Shown piece by piece: positions 1 to 6,817 of a DNA stretch of 7,724 bases. Each line of letters begins with the position of its first letter. The first letter of the stretch is position 1. Source of the stretch: Bifidobacterium breve (lineage in GTDB: Bacteria > Actinomycetota > Acidimicrobiia > IMCC26256 > PALSA-555); contig CAMDCC010000138.1 in NCBI GenBank assembly GCA_945889545.1, positions 1 to 7,724 on the forward strand, written 5' to 3'. Below the pieces are notes generated by a model. The model was given only the letters and a program-made list of their open reading frames with translations. It was not told the DNA's origin and searched no databases. A program made the translations under genes and the position numbers.

Positions 1-432
1 GCACCGGGGCGAGTTGTAGTGATCGCTACCCACGACGAGCGATTGCTCCCGCTCGCCGACCGCGTCGTGGAGCTCACGCCGCGAGCCGCAAGCGAGTCGC
101 GTCTGCCCGAACGAGTTGAGCTTGCCGCGGGGGGTGTGCTCTTTCGCCAAGGGGATGTCGGCGATCTCGTGTACGAGGTTGATGCGGGGCGGATCGACAT
201 CGTCCGCGAGCTCGCTGATGGTGGCGAGGAGCTCCTTGCCGTGGTGGAGCCCGGGAACTACTTCGGGGAGCTCGCCCCCATGTTCTGGCTTCGCCGCAGT
301 GCGACGGCGCGAGCATCAGGGGACGCCGCGGCTGCTGTCACGGGGTATTCGCTACGCGACTTTCGCGGCCGCCACTCATCGGACCCGACCAAGCTGCTCG
401 ACGAAGCTGCCGACGTGACGCTCGAAGGTTGA
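1..432 (+). CDS. ABC transporter ATP-binding protein with C-terminal cyclic-nucleotide-binding domain (3' part only)
   Basis: The reading frame is open from the first base, so the gene begins outside the window; 143 residues are visible. The first 20 or so form the end of an ABC ATPase: a hydrophobic strand, the switch-histidine motif ATHD (His at visible residue 11, bases 31-33), then the 'ADRVVEL' stretch that commonly follows it. Walker A, Q-loop and signature would lie upstream. After a short linker, residues about 35-130 form a Crp-like cNMP-binding domain: 'LFRQGD' near the start, then the phosphate-binding cassette 'YFGEL' (Glu90) and 'RRSATARA' (Arg99). These cassette residues are the ones that contact the cyclic nucleotide in this family, so binding may be intact. 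The likely role is ATP-driven transport or an ABC-type ATPase whose activity responds to cAMP or cGMP. No substrate can be read from this fragment. It ends 8 bases from the convergent DUF2203 gene. Confidence 0.8.
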   Translation, partial: APGRVVVIATHDERLLPLADRVVELTPRAASESRLPERVELAAGGVLFRQGDVGDLVYEVDAGRIDIVRELADGGEELLAVVEPGNYFGELAPMFWLRRSATARASGDAAAAVTGYSLRDFRGRHSSDPTKLLDEAADVTLEG

Positions 433-440
433 GACGAGAG

Positions 441-809
441 CTATTCGGGCGGCTCGGTCAGCGGGGTTCGTCCGGCGAAGCCGTCTTCTGGCCAATGCCA
501 CCAGGTGATCGACGCTTCGCCGTCGAGCCAGCACAAGAGATAGGTACGACCGTCTGGCGCAACGGCGGGGAAGTCGATGAGGCCGCGTTCGGGGTCGCGG
601 ACGATGATCCCCTGGTCGGTGAGTGCGCTCAGGATCGACTGCACTTCGGTGGAGCCTGAGTTCGTCGGGCCGTGGCCGTTGCCCGACGGCTGCGCGCCGT
701 TGCCGCCGGCGTTGGTGCGCGCGGCTTGGACCAGCTCGCGAAGTCGGATGACTTTCGCAGCTACTTCTGGGAGTGCCGCGGTTGCCCCTTCGATCGTCCA
801 GAAGCGCAC
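441..809 (-). CDS. DUF2203 family protein
   Basis: This 122-residue protein has unknown function. It matches the DUF2203 pattern as I remember it: an N-terminal 'FWTIEGATAALPEV' segment leading into a helix (family form 'FTVEEANALLPEV'), and a C-terminal block with 'GIIVRDPERGLIDFPA', 'LLCWLDGE' and 'WWHWPEDGFAGRTPL'. Between them (about residues 31-55) lies a Gly/Asn/Ser-rich linker with 'GGNG' and 'SGNGHG', a low-complexity spacer. The start is GTG at 809-807. An in-frame TAA 9 bases upstream excludes any longer form, and no Shine-Dalgarno is visible. There is no signal peptide or membrane segment, so it is probably cytosolic. It is transcribed alone, divergent from pheA and tail-to-tail with the ABC gene. 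A TANNNT box 6 bases before the GTG suggests a leaderless mRNA. Confidence 0.85.
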   Translation of the reverse strand: MRFWTIEGATAALPEVAAKVIRLRELVQAARTNAGGNGAQPSGNGHGPTNSGSTEVQSILSALTDQGIIVRDPERGLIDFPAVAPDGRTYLLCWLDGEASITWWHWPEDGFAGRTPLTEPPE

Positions 810-815
810 GCTTCG

Positions 816-821
816 ACGTTA
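816..821 (-). promoter_or_regulatory. candidate -10 box for the DUF2203 gene
   Basis: On the minus strand the hexamer TAACGT fits the actinobacterial TANNNT -10 pattern. Six bases separate it from the GTG start at 809, so transcription would begin at or next to the start codon. No convincing -35 element is present 16-19 bases upstream. This is a short motif and was not tested. Confidence 0.35.
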
Positions 822-861
822 GGCGGATGAAACGGAGCCCGTTGTGCGCGAAGGCCGCAAG

Positions 862-867
862 TACCAT
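862..867 (+). promoter_or_regulatory. candidate -10 box for pheA
   Basis: TACCAT fits TANNNT and ends 7 bases before the ATG at 875, which suggests a leaderless pheA-serS mRNA. A TTG-containing hexamer at 842-847 would be a poor -35 at short spacing. It shares the 65-base divergent intergenic region with the DUF2203 promoter candidate. Confidence 0.3.
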
Positions 868-874
868 CGTCATG

Positions 875-1798
875 ATGCGCGTCGGCTTCTTGGGTCCTCA
901 CGGCACGTTTGCCGAAGAGGCGCTCCTCACGCAGCCCGACCTCGCGGCCGGTGAGCAGGTTCCATTTCGCACGGTCCCGCAGGTGATCACCGCAGTCGAG
1001 CGGTCCGAAGTCGAGGTGGGCCTGGTGCCGCTCGAGAACTCGATCGAAGGCACCGTCACGGTCACGATCGACACGCTTGCGTTCGACACGGATCTGCTCA
1101 TCCAACGCGAAGTCGACCTGCCGATCTCGCTGCACCTGTGCGCACGGGCCGGCACGCGGCTGGCCGACATTCGCACGATCGTGTCGCATCCCAACCCACT
1201 CGGTCAGAGCCGCGCGTGGCTCGCGAGCAAGCTTCCCGATGCCGAGCTCGTGGTGGCCAACTCCACGGCGGAAGCGGCGAGTCAGGTTGCGGTATCGGAC
1301 CGGGCCGACTTCGCATCGATTGGCACCGCGTACGGCGCTGAGCTCGCGGGGCTTGAGGTGCTCGCATCGGAGATCGAGGACCATCCGGAGAACGAGACGC
1401 GGTTCGTGCTCGTGGGCCACGGGGTCCCGAAGTCGACCGGGCATGACAAGACCTCAATCGTGTGCTTCCAACGCGAAGACCGGCCAGGTTCCTTGCTCTC
1501 GATCCTCCAGGAGTTCGCAGCGCGCGCGATCAACCTCACCAAGCTCGAGTCGCGACCCACAAAGAGTGGACTCGGCCAGTACTGCTTCTTCATCGACTTC
1601 CGTGGCCACATCGACGACGAGGTCGTCGCCGACTGCCTACGCACGCTCATGGCCAACCAAGCCGATGTGAAGTTTCTTGGCTCATACCCCGTCGTGGGTG
1701 AACAAGGTGACGAGCAGCGCCGTGCCGTCACCGAGGCATGGAAGACGGCGACCGACTGGCTCGACTCACTGCGAGCGCAGGTGCGCGATGACGCCTGA
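875..1798 (+). CDS. pheA: prephenate dehydratase
   Basis: Converts prephenate to phenylpyruvate, the last dedicated step before transamination to phenylalanine. The protein is 307 residues from ATG 875. The start 'MRVGFLGPHGTFAEEAL' matches the family N-terminus; ATG 872 adds one Met, and ATG 827 would add an arginine/alanine-rich tail unlike the family. The catalytic PDT domain (about 1-180) contains 'PLENSIEGTV' and the 'TRF' motif (Thr175-Arg176-Phe177) at the active site. The ACT regulatory domain (about 192-273) carries 'RPGSLL' and 'ESRP' (225-228), the phenylalanine-binding motifs, so feedback inhibition by Phe is expected. No chorismate mutase domain is fused, so this is the monofunctional actinobacterial form. 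serS starts 6 bases after the stop, so the two are almost certainly co-transcribed. Confidence 0.95.
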   Translation: MRVGFLGPHGTFAEEALLTQPDLAAGEQVPFRTVPQVITAVERSEVEVGLVPLENSIEGTVTVTIDTLAFDTDLLIQREVDLPISLHLCARAGTRLADIRTIVSHPNPLGQSRAWLASKLPDAELVVANSTAEAASQVAVSDRADFASIGTAYGAELAGLEVLASEIEDHPENETRFVLVGHGVPKSTGHDKTSIVCFQREDRPGSLLSILQEFAARAINLTKLESRPTKSGLGQYCFFIDFRGHIDDEVVADCLRTLMANQADVKFLGSYPVVGEQGDEQRRAVTEAWKTATDWLDSLRAQVRDDA

Positions 1799-1804
1799 AG
1801 CGCG

Positions 1805-3061
1805 GTGATCGACCTCCGCCGACTGCGCGACGACCCCGGATACCGCGCGGGGATCGAACGCAAGCGGGTTGACGCCGGACCCGTCGATGAGGTGCTCGCA
1901 CTCGACGCCGAGACGCGCACGCAGCGCACGGTGGTCGAGGAGCTTCGCTCGCAGCAGAAGGTGATCTCCAAGGAGATCGGCAAGGCGGCTCCCGAGCAGC
2001 GTGACGCGCGCAAAGGCGAGGCTTCCGCGCTCAAGGACCGACTCAAGTCGGCGGAGGACGAGCTGACGGCGCTCGAAGCACGACTTCGCGAGGTCGCGTT
2101 GCGGATACCGAATCCGGCCGACCCCGATGTGCCCGAAGGTGGCGAGAACGACGGTGAGGTGGTGCGAGTCGTCGGCGAGCCGCCAGTCGTCGCGCCCCCG
2201 CTCGACCACGCCGCGTTTGCGGATGCGATGGGTTTCGTGGAAAGCGTGCATGCGGTCGAGATGAGCGGATCGCGTTTTGCGTCGGTCATGGGTCAGGCCG
2301 TGATCGTGGAGCTCGCCCTGGTTCGCTGGGTCATCGATCGTTTGGTCGGGAAGGGCTTTGTGCCCGTGGTCCCTCCCGTCATGGTGCGAGAGCAAGCGAT
2401 GGAGGAAGCCGGCTTCTTCCCGACCGATCGAAGTCAGGTGTACGAGGTCGATGGCGGTGAGCTGTTCCTCGTGGGCACTGCCGAGGTACCGCTCTCATCG
2501 CTGCATCGGGGGGAGCGTCTTGATGCCGAGTCGCTTCCTCGGCGGTACGCCGGGATCTCCACGTGCTTCCGGCGCGAAGCAGGGACATACGGCAAGGACA
2601 CGGCGGGAATCTTCCGCGTGCACCAGTTCGACAAGATCGAGATGTTCAGCTTTTGCGCACCCGACGCGTCTGACGCTGAGCACGAGTACATCCTCGCGGT
2701 CGAGGAAGAGATCATCGGTGGCCTTGGGCTCCCGTATCGAGTCGTAAAGATCGCGACCGGCGACCTCGGTGCCGCAGCAGCCAAGAAGTACGACATCGAG
2801 GTGTGGCTCCCGTCCGAAGGTCGCTACCGCGAAGCCACGTCGTGTTCCAACTACCGAGACTTCTCGGCTCGCCGCCTAGAGACGCGAGTGAAGATGGACA
2901 AAGGCAGCGAGTACCTGCACACCCTGAACGGTACGGGGTGCGCCATCGGTCGCACGCTCGTCTACCTCTTTGAGCATTACCAGGAGAACGGTGCGTTCGT
3001 GGTGCCGGACGCGCTGCGCGCGCTCGCCGGTTTTGATCGGGTCCAGGCACCGACCGCGTAG
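1805..3061 (+). CDS. serS: seryl-tRNA synthetase
   Basis: A cytosolic class II aminoacyl-tRNA synthetase that charges tRNA-Ser with serine using ATP. It has 418 residues, the normal bacterial length. Residues about 28-100 are a charged heptad-rich stretch, the antiparallel coiled-coil arm that grips the long variable arm of tRNA-Ser. The catalytic core follows: 'GTAEVPL' (Thr225-Ala-Glu227) for serine binding, motif 2 from Phe255 ('FRREAGTYGKDTAGIFRVHQ') and motif 3 'NGTGCAIGRTL' with the ATP-binding Arg383. 'ATSCSNYRDFSARR' is the conserved segment before motif 3. Start GTG 1805 has only a weak GAAG upstream, but 'MIDLRRLRDDP' is the typical N-terminus. It sits 6 bases after pheA, so translational coupling is likely. 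The stop is 10 bases before a tRNA-Ser gene, one of its own substrates. Confidence 0.97.
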   Translation: MIDLRRLRDDPGYRAGIERKRVDAGPVDEVLALDAETRTQRTVVEELRSQQKVISKEIGKAAPEQRDARKGEASALKDRLKSAEDELTALEARLREVALRIPNPADPDVPEGGENDGEVVRVVGEPPVVAPPLDHAAFADAMGFVESVHAVEMSGSRFASVMGQAVIVELALVRWVIDRLVGKGFVPVVPPVMVREQAMEEAGFFPTDRSQVYEVDGGELFLVGTAEVPLSSLHRGERLDAESLPRRYAGISTCFRREAGTYGKDTAGIFRVHQFDKIEMFSFCAPDASDAEHEYILAVEEEIIGGLGLPYRVVKIATGDLGAAAAKKYDIEVWLPSEGRYREATSCSNYRDFSARRLETRVKMDKGSEYLHTLNGTGCAIGRTLVYLFEHYQENGAFVVPDALRALAGFDRVQAPTA

Positions 3062-3071
3062 GCTCGTCTCC

Positions 3072-3159
3072 GGAGGGATGCCGGAGCGGCCGAACGGCCC
3101 CGCCTTGAAAGCGGGTGAGGTGAAAGCCTCCGTGGGTTCAAATCCCACTCCCTCCGCCA
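3072..3159 (+). tRNA. tRNA-Ser (anticodon UGA), CCA encoded
   Basis: A full class II cloverleaf can be drawn. The acceptor GGAGGGA (3072-3078) pairs with TCCCTCC (3149-3155), followed by discriminator G and encoded CCA (3157-3159). The anticodon stem CCCGC/GCGGG (3099-3103, 3111-3115) encloses loop CTTGAAA with anticodon TGA at 3106-3108. A long variable arm with a GAGG/CCTC stem follows, the hallmark of tRNA-Ser. The T arm is GTGGG/CCCAC with loop TTCAAAT. It reads UCA and probably other UCN codons. It lies 10 bases after serS and may be co-transcribed with it; I see no convincing own promoter in the end of serS. Confidence 0.96.
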
Positions 3160-3164
3160 ACCCA

Positions 3165-3170
3165 TACGCT
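3165..3170 (+). promoter_or_regulatory. candidate -10 box for the GH13 gene
   Basis: TACGCT fits TANNNT and lies in the 19-base gap between tRNA-Ser(UGA) and the GTG at 3179, ending 8 bases before that start. If used, the mRNA would be leaderless and its -35 region would lie inside the tRNA gene. The alternative is read-through from the tRNA. Confidence 0.2.
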
Positions 3171-3178
3171 CCCGCGTT

Positions 3179-4765
3179 GTGAACGAGTGGTGGCGCGATG
3201 CGGTCTGTTATCAGATCTATCCGCGGTCCTATGGCGACTCGAACTCTGATGGGATTGGTGACCTGCGTGGGATCACCGCCCATCTCTCGCATCTCGCGTG
3301 GCTGGGTGTTGAGTGCATCTGGTTGTCGCCGACGTTCCCTTCGCCGAACCTCGACTGGGGATACGACGTAGCCGACTACTACGACGTGCATCCCGAGCTC
3401 GGGACGCTCAATGATCTCGACGCACTCGTGGCTGAAGCCCACGGCCGCGACATCCGGGTCGTGCTCGACCTGGTACCGAACCACACCAGTGCTGCGCATC
3501 CATGGTTCGAGGATGCGCGCTCGTCACTGACGGCGGAGCACCGCGATTGGTACGTGTGGGCCGACCCCAAACCCAATGGATCGGCGCCGAACAACTGGAC
3601 GAGCAGCTTCATGGGGCCGGCGTGGACGTTCGATGAGCGGACCGGCCAGTACTTCCTGCACAACTTCTTGCCCTCGCAGCCCGAACTGAACTGGTGGAAC
3701 CCCGATGTGCGGGCGGAGTTCGATCGCATTCTGCGCTTCTGGTTCGACCGCGGCATCGACGGTTTTCGCATCGATGTGGCGCACATGGTCATCAAGGACC
3801 GCGAGCTACGCGACAACCCACCGGCGACGCCGAGCGACTTCCTGCTCGACCAGTTTCGGGGACAGGTGCCGCTCTACAACTCCAACCGGCCGGAAGTGCA
3901 CGACGTGTACCGCAACTGGCGTTCCATCGCCGACTCGTACGAGCCGTCGCGCATGCTCGTGGGTGAGACGTTCGTCAACGACCTCGAGCAGCTTGTCGCC
4001 TATTACGGCAAGAACGACGAGTTGTCGCTCGCCTTCAACATCCCATTTCTTACGGCGCCGTACGCACTGAACACGTTGCGGAAGATGGTGGAGCGCACCG
4101 AGGAATTGCTCCCAGCCGACTGCTGTCCGGTGTGGACCGGGAGCAACCACGACATGTCGCGCTTCCCGACCCGTTGGGCGGCCGGCGACCCAGCCCGCGC
4201 GCGATGCGCGCTCGTGATGCTGCTCACTCTTCGCGGCACCGTGTTCTTCTACTACGGGGACGAGCTGGCGATGCCCGACACCGATGTTCCGCTCGATCGC
4301 TTGGTCGACCCGGTCAGCATCGAGTATCAGCCGGTGCTCAATCGCGACGCCGCGCGCACGCCGATGCCGTGGAACGGCGCTGACGGCGCGGGCTTCACGG
4401 AGCCCGGTGTGGAGCCGTGGCTGCCTTTCGGGAATGTGAGTGCGTGCAACGTGGCCGACCAGCGTGACGACCCGAACTCCCCGCTGCACCTCACCCGAGG
4501 TCTTGTGGCGTTACGACGCGAGCTCTCCGATCTGCGCGAGGGCGCGTACGCCACGTACACCGCCGTCGGTGAGGTGTGGGCATGGACCCGTGGCGACGGT
4601 GTGCTGATCGCCATCAACGGCAGCGATACCGAGGCGACGATCGCCGACGTCCGTGGCGCGATCCGCATCTGCACGAACCGGGCGCGCGACAACGAGCCCG
4701 TCGCTGGTGAACTGCGACTCGCCCCGAACGAAGCGGCGGTCGTCGAGCTCGAACTCGACCACTAA
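3179..4765 (+). CDS. GH13 alpha-glucosidase-type glycoside hydrolase
   Basis: A 528-residue member of the alpha-amylase family GH13, oligo-1,6-glucosidase/alpha-glucosidase branch; it should release glucose from short alpha-glucans such as maltose- or isomaltose-type oligosaccharides. The N-terminus 'WWRDAVCYQIYPRSYGDSN' is typical, and the metal loop Asp20-Asn22-Asp24-Ile26-Asp28 is intact. The conserved regions are complete: 'DLVPNH' (Asp97-His102), 'QPELNW' (167-172), 'GFRIDVAH' with nucleophile Asp199, 'GETF' with acid/base Glu263, and 'NHD' with transition-state stabiliser Asp325. Val200 after the nucleophile is the residue linked to alpha-1,6 activity in characterised relatives. No signal peptide is present, so it is cytosolic. 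No transporter or other sugar gene is adjacent. Start GTG 3179 has no Shine-Dalgarno and follows tRNA-Ser by 19 bases. Exact substrate is unknown; the GH13 assignment is very secure. Confidence 0.93.
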   Translation: MNEWWRDAVCYQIYPRSYGDSNSDGIGDLRGITAHLSHLAWLGVECIWLSPTFPSPNLDWGYDVADYYDVHPELGTLNDLDALVAEAHGRDIRVVLDLVPNHTSAAHPWFEDARSSLTAEHRDWYVWADPKPNGSAPNNWTSSFMGPAWTFDERTGQYFLHNFLPSQPELNWWNPDVRAEFDRILRFWFDRGIDGFRIDVAHMVIKDRELRDNPPATPSDFLLDQFRGQVPLYNSNRPEVHDVYRNWRSIADSYEPSRMLVGETFVNDLEQLVAYYGKNDELSLAFNIPFLTAPYALNTLRKMVERTEELLPADCCPVWTGSNHDMSRFPTRWAAGDPARARCALVMLLTLRGTVFFYYGDELAMPDTDVPLDRLVDPVSIEYQPVLNRDAARTPMPWNGADGAGFTEPGVEPWLPFGNVSACNVADQRDDPNSPLHLTRGLVALRRELSDLREGAYATYTAVGEVWAWTRGDGVLIAINGSDTEATIADVRGAIRICTNRARDNEPVAGELRLAPNEAAVVELELDH

Positions 4766-4773
4766 GAACCCCG

Positions 4774-4820
4774 AGCAAGTGACGCTGCGTTGTAAATATG
4801 ACGGCGGAGCGTCACTTGCT
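4774..4820. terminator. perfect 13-bp inverted repeat between convergent genes, probable bidirectional terminator
   Basis: Arms AGCAAGTGACGCT (4774-4786) and AGCGTCACTTGCT (4808-4820) are exact reverse complements around a 21-base loop. The loop can close a further CGT/ACG (4788-4790 with 4801-4803) and contains an AT-rich 'TGTAAATATG'. It lies between the end of the GH13 gene and the end of the oppositely oriented methyltransferase gene, where a shared terminator is expected. Neither side has a T-tract, so it is not a classical intrinsic terminator, although actinobacterial ones often lack it. A protein-binding site or a dispersed palindromic repeat are alternatives. Confidence 0.5.
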
Positions 4821-4848
4821 GTGTCGTTGGAGTCGGGACGCGGGGGAT

Positions 4849-5715
4849 CTACTCCTCGGGGAGAACGTGCTCGGCTTTGAGGAGGAGGCGCTTGTTGCGC
4901 GGGCCGCCTGCGCCGTAGTTGCCGACACCGCCGGACGCGGGCAGCACGCGGTGACACGGCACCACGATCGCTACGGGGTTGGCTCCGCAGGCGGTGCCGA
5001 CGGCACGCACCGCGCGTGGTGATCCGATCGCTTCGGCCACCTCACCGTATGTGCGGGTCTCGCCGAGTGGGATGCGCATCAGCGCCTCCCACACACGCCG
5101 TTGGAACGCGGTGCCGCGAATGTCGAGTGGGAGGTCGCGGGCGGGCGCGCGACCCGCGATGCGTCCGAGCACCTCATCGACGATCTCGCTGAGCGCGCCG
5201 TCGTCGCGTACCAGCTCGGCGGCGTGGAACTCGCGATGGACGCGCTCGTCGGCGTCAAGCTCGTCGTCGACGAGGTCGACGGCGCACAGCCCGCGCTCGG
5301 TGACCCCCACGAGGAGCGTGCCCAGCGGCGAGTCGACGATCGCGTAGATGACCGTCGCACCCGCACCCCCCGCCTTGTAAGACGCCGGCGTCATCCCAAG
5401 ATGATGGTCGGCCGACTCGTAGAGGCGGCTCGTCGATCCGTAGCCCGCCGAGAAGAGCGCGATGGAGACCTGATCGCCGCTCCGGAGCCCATCGCGGAGT
5501 CGTTCACGCCGCCGCGTGTCGGCGTACTGCCGAGGCGTCACGCCGAGCACGTGAGCAAAGGCGCGCCGCAGGGCGTCGGGGGAGACACCGAGTCCGTCGG
5601 CGAGCTCACCCACGGTCGGGACCCGGTCATCGGTCGCGTCGATCTGCCGACAGGCCGATTCCACGAGATCCGTGAGATCGGCAGGCGCGGCGGGGGAAGC
5701 AGTCGTCATCGTCAT
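4849..5715 (-). CDS. AraC-type HTH / methylated-DNA-[protein]-cysteine S-methyltransferase fusion (Ada-like)
   Basis: Removes alkyl groups from O6-alkylguanine (and probably O4-alkylthymine) in DNA by irreversible transfer to its own cysteine. It has 288 residues. Residues about 14-115 are an AraC-type double helix-turn-helix ('TVGELADGLGVSPDALRRAF', then 'SIALFSAGYGSTSRLYES' ending in 'MTPASY'). Residues about 120-200 are the N-terminal half of the Ogt/Ada fold. The active-site domain (about 205-288) has the hinge Asn246, the acceptor Cys254 in 'VVPCHRV', and 'GNYGAGG'. The order matches Ada after its first domain, but the N-terminal zinc/phosphotriester-accepting domain is absent. ATG 5715 is preferred because the long extension upstream is Arg-rich and overlaps the PHP gene; ATG 5709 is possible. 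It follows the PHP gene by 32 bases and is probably its operon partner. Confidence 0.93.
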   Translation of the reverse strand: MTMTTASPAAPADLTDLVESACRQIDATDDRVPTVGELADGLGVSPDALRRAFAHVLGVTPRQYADTRRRERLRDGLRSGDQVSIALFSAGYGSTSRLYESADHHLGMTPASYKAGGAGATVIYAIVDSPLGTLLVGVTERGLCAVDLVDDELDADERVHREFHAAELVRDDGALSEIVDEVLGRIAGRAPARDLPLDIRGTAFQRRVWEALMRIPLGETRTYGEVAEAIGSPRAVRAVGTACGANPVAIVVPCHRVLPASGGVGNYGAGGPRNKRLLLKAEHVLPEE

Positions 5716-5747
5716 GTCACCGTTGTACGACACACGATGTGGGTTGA

Positions 5748-6788
5748 CTATCCGGTTCCGGCGGTGGCCCCGTGCGACCCCGTCCACGCCAGGAGCTCCT
5801 CGACGGGCCAGCTGTTCACGATCCGCTCGACTGGGACCCCAGCCTCGGCGGCCCGATGGCAGCTGTTCGGCTGCCAGGCGAGCTGCCACGTGGCGTGCGC
5901 GTCGGAGTCGATCGACACCTTGGCGCCCGACTCGATGAGCATCGGCATGAGCCGCATCGGCGGGTCGAGGCGCTCGGGCCGCGCATTCATCTCGACCGCC
6001 TTGTCGAAGTGCGCAGCCGCGGTGAACACGATCGGCGCGTCGAACGTCGACTCCGCTCGACCGCGCCCGACGATCAGCCGCCCGGTGCAGTGCCCGAGGA
6101 TGTCGACGTGCGGGTTGGCGAGCGCGGCGATCAAGCGGTCGGTCATCGGCTGCGAGTCCATTGCGAGCTTCGAGTGCACGCTGCCCACGACCACATCGAG
6201 CCGGTCGAGGAGCTCGTCCTCCATGTCGAGCGAGCCATCGGTGAGGATGTCGACCTCCATGCCGGCCAGCAGTCGGAACGGAGCGACGCGCTCGTTGATC
6301 TCGGCAACGACGTCGAGCTGTTCGCTCAGTCGCTTGGCGTCGAGGCCGTGTGCGACGCGCACGTACGGCGAGTGGTCCGTGAGCGCGAGGTACTCGTGAC
6401 CGAGCTCGATCGCTGCTTCCACCATGGCTTCGATGGTCGAACCGCCGTCGGACCAGTCGGAGTGCAGGTGCAAGTCGCCGCGTAGGTGCTTGCGAACTTC
6501 ATCGGAGCGGTCGGTGGCTGGTCCTTCCGACTCGCCGAGGTCGCGGAGATACTCCGGCGTTTCGCCCGCGAGGGCCTGAGTGATGACGGCCGCGGTGCTC
6601 TTGCCGATGCCCGGGAGATCGGTCAGGTGTCGGCGCGCCACAAGGTCGTTGAGCTCGTCGATGCTCTTGTCGCGGATCGCGTCGGCGGCGCGTCGGAATG
6701 CCTGCGCCTTCTGCCGCGAGTTGCGCACGCGTTGCAACAGATCCGCAATGCGTTCGAGCGCTTCAACCGGGTTCATCGCCTCGGCCAT
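5748..6788 (-). CDS. helix-hairpin-helix / PHP domain phosphoesterase (PolX-like, no polymerase domain)
   Basis: A 346-residue putative metal-dependent phosphoesterase. Residues about 6-85 resemble the helical DNA-binding domain of family X polymerases, with the hairpin 'LPGIGKSTA' (58-66). From about residue 103 comes a PHP domain with a full set of metal ligands: His107 and His109 in 'GDLHLHSDWSDG', Asp114, His139 ('LTDHS'), Glu178 ('GMEVDIL'), His205 ('GSVHS'), His233 ('GHCTGR'), Asp296 and His298 ('DSDAH'). In bacterial PolX the PHP domain is a Mn-dependent 3'-5' exonuclease/phosphatase; here the palm domain between HhH and PHP is missing, so a DNA-end-processing role is inferred. GTG 6791, ATG 6788 and ATG 6776 are all possible starts. 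ATG 6788 is chosen because a TANNNT box lies 7 bases upstream. It probably heads an operon with the methyltransferase gene. Confidence 0.9.
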   Translation of the reverse strand: MAEAMNPVEALERIADLLQRVRNSRQKAQAFRRAADAIRDKSIDELNDLVARRHLTDLPGIGKSTAAVITQALAGETPEYLRDLGESEGPATDRSDEVRKHLRGDLHLHSDWSDGGSTIEAMVEAAIELGHEYLALTDHSPYVRVAHGLDAKRLSEQLDVVAEINERVAPFRLLAGMEVDILTDGSLDMEDELLDRLDVVVGSVHSKLAMDSQPMTDRLIAALANPHVDILGHCTGRLIVGRGRAESTFDAPIVFTAAAHFDKAVEMNARPERLDPPMRLMPMLIESGAKVSIDSDAHATWQLAWQPNSCHRAAEAGVPVERIVNSWPVEELLAWTGSHGATAGTG

Positions 6789-6795
6789 CACCTCG

Positions 6796-6801
6796 ACCGT
6801 A
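6796..6801 (-). promoter_or_regulatory. candidate -10 box for the PHP-methyltransferase operon
   Basis: On the minus strand TACGGT fits TANNNT and ends 7 bases before ATG 6788, consistent with a leaderless repair-operon mRNA. Only about 45 bases separate this gene from the divergent tRNA, so its -35 region would overlap the tRNA promoter. Confidence 0.3.
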
Positions 6802-6817
6802 CCCCGACTACTGCCCC

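Noticed and set aside
773..874. Longer pheA start giving a 34-residue N-terminal extension.
   Set aside because: The extension is Arg/Ser-rich, overlaps the divergent DUF2203 gene and is not part of the family; ATG 875 gives the standard N-terminus.
1282..2289. A 335-residue minus-strand frame across the end of pheA and start of serS.
   Set aside because: Extreme Ser/Arg/Thr content and overlap with two clear genes mark it as an antisense shadow.
5716..5889. N-terminal extension of the Ada-like protein by 58 residues, which might have held the missing sensor domain.
   Set aside because: The translated segment is Arg/Gly-rich, has no cysteine cluster and overlaps the 3' end of the PHP gene; the start at 5715 explains the domain better.
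5101..6399. A 432-residue open frame on the plus strand antisense to the methyltransferase and PHP genes.
   Set aside because: It runs across two well-supported minus-strand genes, has an Arg/Ser-rich composition and no recognisable motif; long shadow frames are expected in GC-rich coding DNA.
5748..6788. A full DNA polymerase X.
   Set aside because: There is no room or motif for the polymerase palm between the HhH (ending near residue 85) and the PHP domain (from about 103).
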